NCBI RefSeq assembly: GCF_019744875.1
Contig: NZ_JAIETU010000013.1
Coordinates: 124,001 to 188,000, forward strand
Source: Hyphomicrobium sp.
GTDB lineage: Bacteria > Pseudomonadota > Alphaproteobacteria > Rhizobiales > Hyphomicrobiaceae
Length of the DNA: 64,000 nucleotides
Reading direction: 5' to 3'
Positions 46,265-54,388 of this stretch are shown here, in pieces (positions within the stretch are counted from its first letter, which is position 1; each line of letters starts with the position of its first letter). A program made the position numbers and the translations under genes. Below the pieces are notes generated by a model. The model was not told the origin of the DNA. It made no database searches and saw only the letters and a list, made by a program, of their open reading frames with translations.

Positions 46265-47197
46265 TTACGAAACCTCTATGAGAGACGCACGCACACCCTT
46301 CTTCTTTATGATGTGATCTATCTCGTCGATGGTAGGGCCAAGTATCACGGGCAGTTCGTCGCCCGGACCAACCTTGGAGTACGCTATCGGAGTTAAACCC
46401 TTGAAGTCGGACGGGAGCTTTACGTCCGTCCCACGTGGCACAAGAAGAAGGGACCGCGCTCTTCCCAGACGCGACATGAAGAAACCGAGCTCGAAAATGA
46501 CATTGTCTCTCACGGTCACCTGAGACCGGTCTCGTGAGCGGATGATATCGTCGGGTTCAGCAAGAGCGATTGCGAAGTCAGCCTGATTGACTTCCTTTTC
46601 CAGGGTCTCAAGCGGATATGATCCGCTCTCGAATATCTGTTCATCGCTCCAGATGACAATCTGGCGCGTCACGTGCTTCAGCCCGATACGAATGCATTTC
46701 GCAATGTCGAGTGCCTCTGCAGAGCAGATGATGAACAGGCGCGGCTCTAAATTTGCCCGGTTCACGTAATTGTTTCTTTGCTCCAACCGCCCCGACAAAT
46801 CTATAGCCAGCTGTTTCCAAAGCGAAGGGTTTCGGTCAGCAACCTCTTCAAGTCGAGTGTGTGTGATGCGCCAGACAGCGGTCGCCTTCTCAGCCTCGAT
46901 TGTGGCCGAACGCGCTATGGTCGAGTTTAGGGCAGACATCTCGCCGACGGTAACACCGGCGGCGCGGGTGTGCATACGTACTCCATTCACGATGACGCGC
47001 GCTTCGCCTGCGAGCAGAAAATAGATATGGCGGTCTACGCCGCCCTGCTCGATCAGTCGGCGGCCCGGTTCAAATTCCATCAGCTGGCCAACATGCGCAA
47101 CGTCCTCGGCGATTGCGCGATCGTTCGCAATCACCTGCTGTCGCTGCAGCGCCGCAATCAGGTCCGCCTTATCCTCAAATCTTTCTGCAATCCCCAT
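46265..47197 (-). CDS. pycTIR: Cyclic-nucleotide-binding TIR effector (PycTIR-like)
   Basis: 310 aa from ATG 47197, which overlaps the E2-like stop (TGATG). The N-terminal cyclic-nucleotide-binding domain (about 35-140) shows RRLIEQGGVDRHIYFLLAGE and GVTVGEMSAL. The C-terminal TIR-like domain (from about 152) reads PRLFIICSAEALDIAKCIR, then VTVRDNVIFELGFFMSRLG with the likely catalytic Glu236. This matches Pycsar TIR effectors, which bind cCMP or cUMP and deplete NAD+ to abort phage infection. No signal peptide or membrane helix. Confidence 0.87.
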   Translation of the reverse strand: MGIAERFEDKADLIAALQRQQVIANDRAIAEDVAHVGQLMEFEPGRRLIEQGGVDRHIYFLLAGEARVIVNGVRMHTRAAGVTVGEMSALNSTIARSATIEAEKATAVWRITHTRLEEVADRNPSLWKQLAIDLSGRLEQRNNYVNRANLEPRLFIICSAEALDIAKCIRIGLKHVTRQIVIWSDEQIFESGSYPLETLEKEVNQADFAIALAEPDDIIRSRDRSQVTVRDNVIFELGFFMSRLGRARSLLLVPRGTDVKLPSDFKGLTPIAYSKVGPGDELPVILGPTIDEIDHIIKKKGVRASLIEVS

Positions 47198-47985
47198 CAC
47201 GACCCCCCTATTGCCAGCGGACACCCGTCCATTGTCCCGCAGCAGACGCGGCCTTCAAGCGTCTTCCAGAACTTTGCCTCCTCCCGCGCGCGGTCACGTA
47301 GAGAAAAAGCGAGATCAACAGCGTCTTGTTTGTGGGTGCCGCAGTTGCGCAGGACGGCCGGACGCCTGGTTTCTCCCTTCTTGCAAAGACAGCGGCGGCG
47401 AAGATTGACCGGACGCTTTGCAAGCTCCCAGACTGAGAAGATCCGGACGCCGTCGCGATAAACGCGCAGGGCCGGGCCGTTCGAGCTGGTTCCAAGCCTG
47501 GCAACCGTGAGAAGATTCCGCGCGATGTCATCGACAAACGGCTCTCCCAACCGAGCCGCAGCGTGCTCGGCTCGAAGTTGCTGAGCAGCGGCCGCCCCAT
47601 GCGCCCAGGCACGACTATCGGGCCAGCATCGCCGTCGAGCAGCACGTTCTTGCAGCCGCAGAAACTTTATAAGACGCGCCCACCAACTCCAGGCGTCGCT
47701 CTCGTCGTTGACTGCGAGCGGATCAACTTTCTCCCATCCCAGACAAAAGCTGCCGTCAGCGTTGATATGCCTTTCGGGACAGAAGGCCGGCAAGCGGACC
47801 GGAACTTCTTCACGCGCCGGGACCATGGGCCCGGCCGCTTCCATAACGATGGAGTAAGACGGCGCGCTTCCATCGGGCATCGGAACAGGAACCGTAGCCG
47901 TCAACCGGGCGCCGGATCGGGTCAGTATTGTGACGCCAAATTCAGGCGCCTTACCAGCCAGAAGATCACAAGCGGACACGCTCAC
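47197..47985 (-). CDS. E2-like ubiquitin-conjugating-fold protein within the Pycsar-like operon
   Basis: 262 aa. The middle reads LPAFCPERHINADGSFCLGW, the prokaryotic E2 pattern in which an HxN/HIN segment precedes the catalytic cysteine (His73-Ile-Asn75, Cys81), followed by the helical WSWWARLIKFLRLQER. The C-terminal region has cysteines 199, 201, 215, 248, 249 and 255 that may form a zinc site. Four-bp overlap with the cyclase and one-base overlap with the effector gene place it firmly in the operon. No E1 or ubiquitin-like gene is adjacent. E2-only proteins prime the enzyme in some CBASS operons; a similar role for the cyclase here is inference. Confidence 0.72.
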   Translation of the reverse strand: MSVSACDLLAGKAPEFGVTILTRSGARLTATVPVPMPDGSAPSYSIVMEAAGPMVPAREEVPVRLPAFCPERHINADGSFCLGWEKVDPLAVNDESDAWSWWARLIKFLRLQERAARRRCWPDSRAWAHGAAAAQQLRAEHAAARLGEPFVDDIARNLLTVARLGTSSNGPALRVYRDGVRIFSVWELAKRPVNLRRRCLCKKGETRRPAVLRNCGTHKQDAVDLAFSLRDRAREEAKFWKTLEGRVCCGTMDGCPLAIGGS

Positions 47986-49514
47986 CTGGCAAGAGCGTGA
48001 GGGCGAACGGCTATTCGGGCGGCTTCAACGATAGCAGGGGCAGCCACCACGTAGGCTGCTTCCTGGGCGGCTTTTGCTGACGCATCGCCGTCATCGGAAA
48101 GCGCTTCGACCACCTCGTTGTAGTCGAGATTGGCGGCCTTACGAGGCTTGCCGAAGAGATTCTTCACCCCTTCTGTTCCCGCCTCATATGCGTGCAGTCC
48201 GATCGCCGTCTCAGTGCCGTCACAGCGCTGCTGCTCGGCCTCGCTTGCGAGGACACCCCTGCTTACCGAGCAGCGCACGCGATCTCCTTTCAACCCAAGC
48301 CTCGTGACGGTCATCGGACCGAGCTCGAAACCGATCGCAAGCGCAAGATCGGCGACATCGATCCCGCGATCCTTAAGCTTCTCCAGCGATAGAGCGAAGC
48401 TGGACCGCAGTGCGCCAGCGCAAAGCGTCGCCGTACTGACGCTGCCCTCCTCGTCGGTCTCGCGCGCGGTCCCATCGCAGAGCAGGCCATGAATGCAGTC
48501 ACCAATGAAACGAATGCGGCGACCGTCAAAATCAGCCGTCAGCACCCGATCCATCTCGGAACGCAGGACATGAAAAACCCTGACAACATCTTCGGCGCTA
48601 TCCGTCACATGAGAGGCGACGTAGGCGGTGAAGTTGTCGATGTCGGCGTAAAGCGAGACCGCTTCTTGTCGCCGCGAATTGCCTGGCGTCAAGGCGGTTA
48701 TGTCGAGCGTGCGAAGCGGCGGCATATGGCGGCTGAACTCGAAAGCACCGATCGGATTTGCGCTCAGGTCGTCGCGCCAGTCTCGGACGATCTCGTCTAC
48801 AGTGACTGGAAGGGCTGCCGCCAACTTGCATTGGGCTATTTCATCATCGGTCAGTGCGGCGGCACCAGGATTATCAGCTTCTTTGAGCCCAATTGCCTTG
48901 CGTGCTCTATTGGTCAGGAAAATCCCCTGTTTTTGTCGGGCACCAGACAACTTCGCGGCTCCGTTGGCGGGCTCGCCCAGGAAAAGAGACTCCCGTCCAC
49001 CGCGCCGGCCGTTGTTCACGGCGAGGGCCAGTCCAGTATCGATCCCAATCCGCACCTTGGCGTTCGGAATCTGCTCGTCATCATCTCCGGTTTGCGTAAG
49101 CACGTCGATGATCATCTGTCCGATGGCGACGGCTCTTTCCAATCGTTTTCGCTCGGCGCCGTCATCAGTGTTGTACGGTTTGAACACAACGGAGTGCAGT
49201 CGTTGATTGTGGAAGTCGACCCGCCGTGCATCGCACTCCGAAAGGATGCGGTAGACGGCCCGGTAGTGCAGGTTAAGGAAGCGAAGCGTGCGACGGTGAC
49301 AAGTCACGCCCTCATCTTCAGTAACGCAGAGCATGTCGGATAGATTGAGTATGTCCGCGTAAAGATGCGCTGCGTCCATACGATAGGCCTTGTTCGTCGG
49401 TATGCTTTCAAGCGACATGTCGCGTTTGAAATCAACTACGTCCACGGTTTCGACCTCGTCCAACCGCTTGTCGATTTGCTCAGCGGCGCGGTCACGGTTC
49501 CAATGTTTCGCCAT
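47982..49514 (-). CDS. pycC: Class III nucleotide cyclase with two cyclase domains (PycC-like)
   Basis: 510 aa with tandem cyclase homology domains. The second has the metal-binding pair: Asp291 in VSLYADIDNF and Asp339 in IRFIGDCIHGLL. The first keeps Asp54 in HLYADILNL but has VDFHNQRLHSVVF in place of the GD turn, so it is probably a degenerate regulatory or pseudo-active half. In Pycsar systems such cyclases make cCMP or cUMP on phage infection. The neighbouring cNMP-TIR effector supports this over a housekeeping adenylate cyclase; the base specificity cannot be read from sequence alone. Confidence 0.82.
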   Translation of the reverse strand: MAKHWNRDRAAEQIDKRLDEVETVDVVDFKRDMSLESIPTNKAYRMDAAHLYADILNLSDMLCVTEDEGVTCHRRTLRFLNLHYRAVYRILSECDARRVDFHNQRLHSVVFKPYNTDDGAERKRLERAVAIGQMIIDVLTQTGDDDEQIPNAKVRIGIDTGLALAVNNGRRGGRESLFLGEPANGAAKLSGARQKQGIFLTNRARKAIGLKEADNPGAAALTDDEIAQCKLAAALPVTVDEIVRDWRDDLSANPIGAFEFSRHMPPLRTLDITALTPGNSRRQEAVSLYADIDNFTAYVASHVTDSAEDVVRVFHVLRSEMDRVLTADFDGRRIRFIGDCIHGLLCDGTARETDEEGSVSTATLCAGALRSSFALSLEKLKDRGIDVADLALAIGFELGPMTVTRLGLKGDRVRCSVSRGVLASEAEQQRCDGTETAIGLHAYEAGTEGVKNLFGKPRKAANLDYNEVVEALSDDGDASAKAAQEAAYVVAAPAIVEAARIAVRPHALAR

Positions 49515-49812
49515 GGCATTCCCCTTGGCATTGCGGCGTTCAATCCCGGACTTGGGTTTCTGGAACGTGGCAAGAACACGATTCCCTTGCGGAGTCGAAT
49601 CACGCGGTGCGGCACGAACGAAGGAAAGAGAAACGTGGGGGCGGCCGATCCCCGCAATGCAAGCAGCTACGTGTCGAAGGGCGCGGTCAAGTCCGGCCCT
49701 TGTTCAGCCAGCTCGGCGCCTCGCCATAAATCAGCGTTCTCATGATTCGACGGACTAGTGTTTGAGTGCGGGGAAAAAAGAACGGTTAGGCATTCTCGCA
49801 GCCGCACCGGCA
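49515..49812. other. Upstream region of the Pycsar-like operon
   Basis: About 300 bp without a supported gene between the cyclase start and the end of the MsrA-like gene. It should hold the operon promoter on the minus strand; I could not pick a clear -35/-10 pair. It is also the border between the defence and redox-stress regions. Confidence 0.35.
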
Positions 49813-50349
49813 CTACGAGACATCACTGTCATCGTTGGCCTGCGTGGCGGTAAGGTTCGCTTCAGCGAGCGCCAGTTCGGAAAAGTGGCGTCGGATATGA
49901 TCCAGCTTTGGGTCGATGCTGCGGCGGCAGAAGGGCCTGCTCGGATCGGTTCGATAGTAGTTTTGGTAACGCTCGTCCGACGCCCTGAAACTCCTAAACG
50001 GAAGAACCAGAGTATGCACCGCCTTGCCGGCCTCCTCGGCGAATCGGACTATCGCCAGTTCGGCCTCATGCCGCTGGCTGTCTTCGAAGATGTAGATCGC
50101 GCTGCGGTACTTGCTGCCAGGTGAGCAGGCCCGGGTGGCGGAATGCGTTCTGAGATGCACATCGCACAGCGTGGCATACGGGATAACCGATGGATCGAAG
50201 GTGACGATCACGCCTTCTGACCAAGTGTCTGCCGGCGCGTCCGATTGGACATAACCCTGGTCGACCTGAGCGACACCGCGCAAAGCCTGGAACACCCCTT
50301 CTGTGCACCAATGGCATCCCCCTCCCAAGCCGACCTTCACCATCTTCAC
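49813..50349 (-). CDS. Divergent MsrA-family peptide methionine sulfoxide reductase
   Basis: 178 aa. The active-site segment is GGGCHWCTEGVFQ (Cys12, extra Cys15) instead of the usual GCFWG, followed by GYVQSDAPADTWSEGV and YRSAIYIF. The C-terminal NYYRTDPSRPFC supplies a further Cys. It would repair oxidised methionine, but the altered motif means the activity could differ. It follows dps by 47 bp on the same strand and is probably cotranscribed. Confidence 0.8.
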   Translation of the reverse strand: MKMVKVGLGGGCHWCTEGVFQALRGVAQVDQGYVQSDAPADTWSEGVIVTFDPSVIPYATLCDVHLRTHSATRACSPGSKYRSAIYIFEDSQRHEAELAIVRFAEEAGKAVHTLVLPFRSFRASDERYQNYYRTDPSRPFCRRSIDPKLDHIRRHFSELALAEANLTATQANDDSDVS

Positions 50350-50396
50350 CTTCCACGCCTGGGCGTCATTCCTGACTTAGTCTGCCCTGCGCAGAC

Positions 50397-50912
50397 TTAC
50401 CGGCTGATCTCGAAGAGGAACCACGCGCGCCGTTCCGCCTCGTCCGTCCAGGTATCGATCAGGCCAGACGTCGCATTATCCTTCGCCGCGTCCGCAACTT
50501 CCTTTGCGCGGCGAAGCAACTCAACCATATGGAGATTGTCGGCGCGCAGCTCGCCCAGCATATCCTGCGGCGTCACGAACTCAGCATCATTATCCTTGAT
50601 CGTCTGGTGGCGAGCGATATCCCCGATCGATCGAATGGTTGTGTTGCCCGTCTTCCGGGCGCGCTCGGCGATCGCATCAGTGGCGGCAAGGATCTGTCCG
50701 GCCTGCTCATCAAGGAGCAGGTGATAGTCCCTGAAGCAGGGTCCGGAGACATGCCAGTGGAAATTTTTTGTCTTTATGTAGAGCGCATAGCTGTCCGAGA
50801 GGATGATCTTCAGAGCCTCAGCGACGGTTATCGCCGCGCATTCGTCGAGATCAGAAATTGTCGGAACGGTCGCAGCACTTGTTTTCGTCATCGCCTGGAC
50901 TTTCTCAATCAT
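50397..50912 (-). CDS. dps: Dps-family ferritin-like DNA-binding protein
   Basis: 171 aa (ATG 50912, alternative 50891). The ferroxidase signature NFHWHVSGPCFRDYHLLLDEQ and the helix EVADAAKDNATSGLIDTWTDEAER are typical of Dps. It stores iron, consumes peroxide and coats DNA under stress. The 26-bp stress motif shared in this region lies 75 bp upstream of the first ATG. Confidence 0.92.
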   Translation of the reverse strand: MIEKVQAMTKTSAATVPTISDLDECAAITVAEALKIILSDSYALYIKTKNFHWHVSGPCFRDYHLLLDEQAGQILAATDAIAERARKTGNTTIRSIGDIARHQTIKDNDAEFVTPQDMLGELRADNLHMVELLRRAKEVADAAKDNATSGLIDTWTDEAERRAWFLFEISR

Positions 50913-50986
50913 GACTCACACGGGAGCCAGCACCGGTTCCCCACGGGTAGCGACGTGAAGAAAATGAATTCATCGCCAGACGAAGT

Positions 50987-51012
50987 CCAATGACCGGCGA
51001 CTATTGTTTCGA
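50987..51012 (-). promoter_or_regulatory. Shared 26-bp upstream motif, dps copy
   Basis: On the minus strand: TCGAAACAAT, ten bases, then CATTGG. It aligns in full with the copies before the sulfite-oxidase-like, peroxiredoxin-like and msrB units, with GAAAC and ATTGG conserved. The TTGGAC at its end could serve as a -35 box, so it may be an activator site next to the promoter. Confidence 0.5.
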
Positions 51013-51087
51013 TACCTGTCGCGACATACACGTCGTATAGGGCGAGCATCGCAGGGTCAGCGGTTGGCCGAGACCTTCTCCCGTCAG

Positions 51088-51354
51088 TCAGAAGTCCGGT
51101 CGGAAATCCAGCACGAATGCCACGACCTTTTCCGCAGGCATCTCACACGGCTTGAGTGATGTTTTACCTGATGTCATGCGATACAGGTTGAAGCTGACAA
51201 TGTCGGTCCCGGCCAACTCCCTGGCAAACAAACTGTTGCGACATCCGTCCTCAGATCGCCGGACGGTCAAACCGAAGCGCCGCCCGTCGCAGGAGCCTTG
51301 GCTGTATCCCTCCGGAAGCTTTGCGAAAGCTGCCTCGAACTCGGCATGCTCCAT
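51088..51354 (-). CDS. Uncharacterised 88-aa protein
   Basis: 88 aa with a regular conserved look: EFEAAFAKLPEGYSQGSCDG, RRFGLTVRRSEDG and LKPCEMPAEKVVAFVLDF. I recall similar short proteins in rhizobial genomes without a name. Function unknown. It lies between dps and the flavin reductase gene on the same strand. Confidence 0.62.
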   Translation of the reverse strand: MEHAEFEAAFAKLPEGYSQGSCDGRRFGLTVRRSEDGCRNSLFARELAGTDIVSFNLYRMTSGKTSLKPCEMPAEKVVAFVLDFRPDF

Positions 51355-51425
51355 CTCACTGACCAGCGTTGGTTCGGACTGACGCGCAGCTTGTTCGAGG
51401 CAGCCACGCTAGATAGCCTGCGCTG

Positions 51426-52172
51426 CTAACCACCGTAGCGCTCGGTCTTGATAATTGAGGGGTCCAGGCCCGCCAGCAGCGCGCCATCGGTCGCGACGTT
51501 GACGAAACTGTTGGAACCGCAAATGAACACCTGCGTGGGCTTCCGGTAAAGCCGCGCTAGAACTTCCTGGACCATCACGCCGTCGATCCTTCGCGCATAG
51601 TCCGATGCGCGGACAGGTTGATCGCGCGTGATTGCCAGGGCAAAGACAAACATCGGATCGCTAATCTCGATGGAATGAAGTTCTTCTGAAAAGAGAACGT
51701 CCTCAGCGGTCCTTGCCGACAGGAGCAGCGCGGTCGGCACGACCTGGGCCAGTGCGCGCCGCTGCCGGATCATTGCCATCAACGGCACGAGGCCAGAACC
51801 TGCCCCGATCAACAGCACTGGGTCTATGGCAGGTTCCGGCCACAGGAAATGGCCGCCGAGCGGACCACGAAGCTCGATCTCGTCGCCAATCGCCGCGACA
51901 TCGTGAAAGAACTGCGAAACTTCACCGTCTGGCAGGCGCTCGATCGCGAGCTCGATGGTTGGGGACGAGATTGCCCAAGACGCGATCGAGTAACTGCGCA
52001 TCGCGCTGTAACCATCAGGCGCGGTCAGCCGGACATCGACGTGCTGACCAGCGATGTGGGCGAACGGTTTGCTCAACCGAAAGAAGAAGCTCTTGATACT
52101 CGGTGTCTGCTGGACGATTTCAGTGATCGCGCATGACTGCCACGGCACGGTCTGCGCCAAGTTTTCAGTCAT
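51426..52172 (-). CDS. FAD-dependent reductase of the ferredoxin-NADP reductase family
   Basis: 248 aa from ATG 52172. FAD-binding MRSYSIAS and NAD(P)-binding LLIGAGSGLVPLMAMI mark the FNR fold; there is no 2Fe-2S domain at the C terminus, which ends ERYGG. Its start overlaps the sulfite-oxidase-like gene by 8 bp, and this pairing is common; the reductase most likely feeds electrons to the molybdoenzyme. Confidence 0.85.
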   Translation of the reverse strand: MTENLAQTVPWQSCAITEIVQQTPSIKSFFFRLSKPFAHIAGQHVDVRLTAPDGYSAMRSYSIASWAISSPTIELAIERLPDGEVSQFFHDVAAIGDEIELRGPLGGHFLWPEPAIDPVLLIGAGSGLVPLMAMIRQRRALAQVVPTALLLSARTAEDVLFSEELHSIEISDPMFVFALAITRDQPVRASDYARRIDGVMVQEVLARLYRKPTQVFICGSNSFVNVATDGALLAGLDPSIIKTERYGG

Positions 52173-52773
52173 TGGTGTATCGTTGCTGGCGCCACGGATC
52201 GCCGTACATGTGATAGCCACGCAGCTCCCAAAAGCCCGCCTCGTCTCGCGTGGTGAATTGCAGCGCATTCACCCATTTGGCGGACTTCCAGAAGTAGAGG
52301 TGCGGAACCAGAAGGCGCGCCGGCCCTCCATGATCGCGCGGAAGTGGTTTGCCCGCATAGTTAAGCGCGACCATCGCTTTTCCTGAGAGCAGATCTGCAA
52401 GCGGTACGTTTGTCGAATATCCATCGTAGCTGTGCGCCAGTACGAAATCGCTTGGCCGCTCAAGCCCGGCATCTGCAAGAATGTCTTCTACGAGTACGCC
52501 CTCCCATGCGGTATCCAGCTTGGACCAGGACGTGACGCAGTGAATGTCTCGGGTAATTTTGGTCTTCGGCAGGGCGTTGAACGCGCTCCAATCCCAAACT
52601 TTCACGGGCTTCGGACCGATCTTGACGGTAAACGTCCAATCGGAGGGATCCACGCTTGGTGTCGGCCCTGCTGACAGAACCGGGAAATTCTCCACGAGAT
52701 GCTGTCCTGGCGGGATCCGATTTGATTGGTCGCCGCCGGAGCCGCGGCCCGTGAATCCTCTGGTGACCATCAC
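52165..52773 (-). CDS. Cytoplasmic sulfite-oxidase-like molybdopterin oxidoreductase
   Basis: 202 aa. The molybdenum ligand is the Cys in RDIHCVTSWSKLDT, followed by GYSTNVPLADLL and KPLPRDHGGPARLLVPHLYFWKSAKW, typical of the sulfite oxidase/MsrP fold. No Tat signal, so it acts in the cytoplasm. It may reduce oxidised methionine or another S- or N-oxide with electrons from the reductase encoded downstream. Confidence 0.88.
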   Translation of the reverse strand: MMVTRGFTGRGSGGDQSNRIPPGQHLVENFPVLSAGPTPSVDPSDWTFTVKIGPKPVKVWDWSAFNALPKTKITRDIHCVTSWSKLDTAWEGVLVEDILADAGLERPSDFVLAHSYDGYSTNVPLADLLSGKAMVALNYAGKPLPRDHGGPARLLVPHLYFWKSAKWVNALQFTTRDEAGFWELRGYHMYGDPWRQQRYTND

Positions 52774-53110
52774 GTATCCCCTTGTTTGTCACGACAGACT
52801 GGAACCATCTATAGGGTCGGGCCAGCATAATTTGCCAATACCCTTTCGCTATAGTTTGAATAGCTCCGCAGTCACTGGTTCATCGTAGGTTCGCAATATA
52901 CAGTTGGCGGTCGGCGCCGACCGCTGCCGATCCGCGAGTTCATCCCAGCCGTACAAATCTTCGGTCCTTACCATTAACGATGGCTCAGCCAGTTCCCGGC
53001 ATCAAGGACACGAGCGATTATTCTGCAAATCCCGCCTACGACCCCGGATGCACGCAACCTGGGCAGCGGGCTGCGCGTTTCCAAAGTCATACACATAGGA
53101 AAGTCACGAG
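52774..53110. other. Divergent region between the molybdoenzyme and egtB
   Basis: 337 bp. It holds one copy of the shared 26-bp motif (minus strand). A 64-codon plus-strand frame from 52980 runs into egtB in another frame and has no recognised domain; it may be a remnant. No other gene is supported. Confidence 0.4.
52835..52860 (-). promoter_or_regulatory. Shared 26-bp upstream motif, sulfite-oxidase-like copy
   Basis: Minus strand: TTCAAACTATAGCG, six bases, TATTGG. It ends 62 bp upstream of the molybdoenzyme start; TTGGCA at its end and TATAGA 19 bp further on form a possible promoter. The motif matches the copies before dps, the peroxiredoxin-like gene and msrB. Confidence 0.55.
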
Positions 53111-54388
53111 ATGGCTGCCTCTGCTATTCCGAACACCACGACGTTGCGAAGCTGCCTGTATCCGCGGCTGATAGCGACGCGGGACAGAAGCTTGGAGTTG
53201 GTCAAGCCGCTGAGCGCAGAAGATATGGTCGTTCAACCGATGGACGACGCCAGTCCGACAAAATGGCATCTGGCTCATACGACGTGGTTTTTTGAGACCT
53301 TCGTGCTTGCCAAGTTTCTGCCAGGTTACCGGGTCTTCGACGAGACTTTTAATTTCTGCTTCAACTCGTATTACGAGAGCCAGGGGGCGCGTCAGCCGCG
53401 TGGCATGCGCGGACTTCTCACGCGCCCGTCGGTGGACAGGGTTATGTCCTATCGTCAGCACGTCGATGAAGCCTTAAGCCGTCTGGTCGACCTGCTTCCA
53501 GGCGATCAGCCCGAGGTCGATCGGTTGATTGAGATCGGCATCAATCACGAAGAGCAGCATCAAGAACTGCTGCTCATGGATCTGCTTGCTCTCTTTGCGG
53601 CGAACCCGCTCCGCCCTGCTTACATTCCGGGCAAGCCATCTATTATGAGCGATGCCGCAGCATCGCCGCTGCGATGGTCTGAATACAAGGGCGGACTGAT
53701 CGAGTTCGGACACGATGGCCGAGGCTATGCATGGGACAACGAGTACCCCCGCCACCAGGCGTTCGTGCGGCCCTTCAAATTGGCGAACAGGCTCGTGACC
53801 AACGGCGAATGGGTCGCGTTCATTCAGGATGGTGGATATCGCGACGCAGACCACTGGTTGGCCGACGGCTGGAACATGGTGCAACGCGAAGCCTGGCAGT
53901 GCCCGCTTTATTGGGAAGCCTGCGGTGCAGACTGGAAGCAGATGACCCTCGAGGGACTTCGCCCGCTCGAAAAGGCTGCTCCCGTTTGTAACGTGAGCTA
54001 CTTTGAGGCCGACGCATTTGCTCGTTGGAGCGGACATCGGCTTCCGACCGAGTTCGAATGGGAATTGGCCGCGCGGGAATTGCCGTCGCACGCTGGCACA
54101 TTCACGCCGGAACTGAAACCTGTTGCTTCGCAGGACGACGAACAGCTCCGGCAGATGTATGGGTCGGTGTGGCAATGGACCCAGAGTGCTTACGCTCCCT
54201 ATCCCGGGTATTCGCCGCCGCCTGGGGCAATCGGTGAGTACAATGGTAAGTTCATGGTCAGTCAGCAGGTGCTGCGAGGTGCATCGTGCATCACGCCACC
54301 CGGCCACTCCCGTGCGTCATATCGCAATTTCTTTTACCCTCACCAGCGCTGGCAATTCGCTGGTCTGCGTCTGGCAGCTGACATCTGA
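53111..54388 (+). CDS. egtB: Ergothioneine biosynthesis sulfoxide synthase EgtB
   Basis: 425 aa. The N-terminal DinB-like domain has HLAHTTWFFET (His53, His56) and the iron motif HEEQHQE (about 146-152, an HxxxHxE). The C-terminal formylglycine-enzyme-like domain shows LVTNGEWVAFIQDGGY, RLPTEFEWELAARE and GGASC-type LRGASCITPP followed by YRNFFYPHQRW. EgtB joins cysteine or gamma-glutamylcysteine to hercynine. It overlaps egtD by one base (TGATG). No egtA, egtC or egtE is near, as is usual for proteobacterial EgtB-EgtD pairs. Confidence 0.93.
   Translation: MAASAIPNTTTLRSCLYPRLIATRDRSLELVKPLSAEDMVVQPMDDASPTKWHLAHTTWFFETFVLAKFLPGYRVFDETFNFCFNSYYESQGARQPRGMRGLLTRPSVDRVMSYRQHVDEALSRLVDLLPGDQPEVDRLIEIGINHEEQHQELLLMDLLALFAANPLRPAYIPGKPSIMSDAAASPLRWSEYKGGLIEFGHDGRGYAWDNEYPRHQAFVRPFKLANRLVTNGEWVAFIQDGGYRDADHWLADGWNMVQREAWQCPLYWEACGADWKQMTLEGLRPLEKAAPVCNVSYFEADAFARWSGHRLPTEFEWELAARELPSHAGTFTPELKPVASQDDEQLRQMYGSVWQWTQSAYAPYPGYSPPPGAIGEYNGKFMVSQQVLRGASCITPPGHSRASYRNFFYPHQRWQFAGLRLAADI

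Noticed and set aside
47982..49514. CBASS with a CD-NTase enzyme
   Set aside because: The enzyme has class III cyclase motifs (YADIDNF and FIGD), not the nucleotidyltransferase GS-DxD motif, so Pycsar fits better.
52980..53171. A 64-codon gene upstream of egtB
   Set aside because: It overlaps the egtB start in another frame and the translation shows no domain; at most a remnant.
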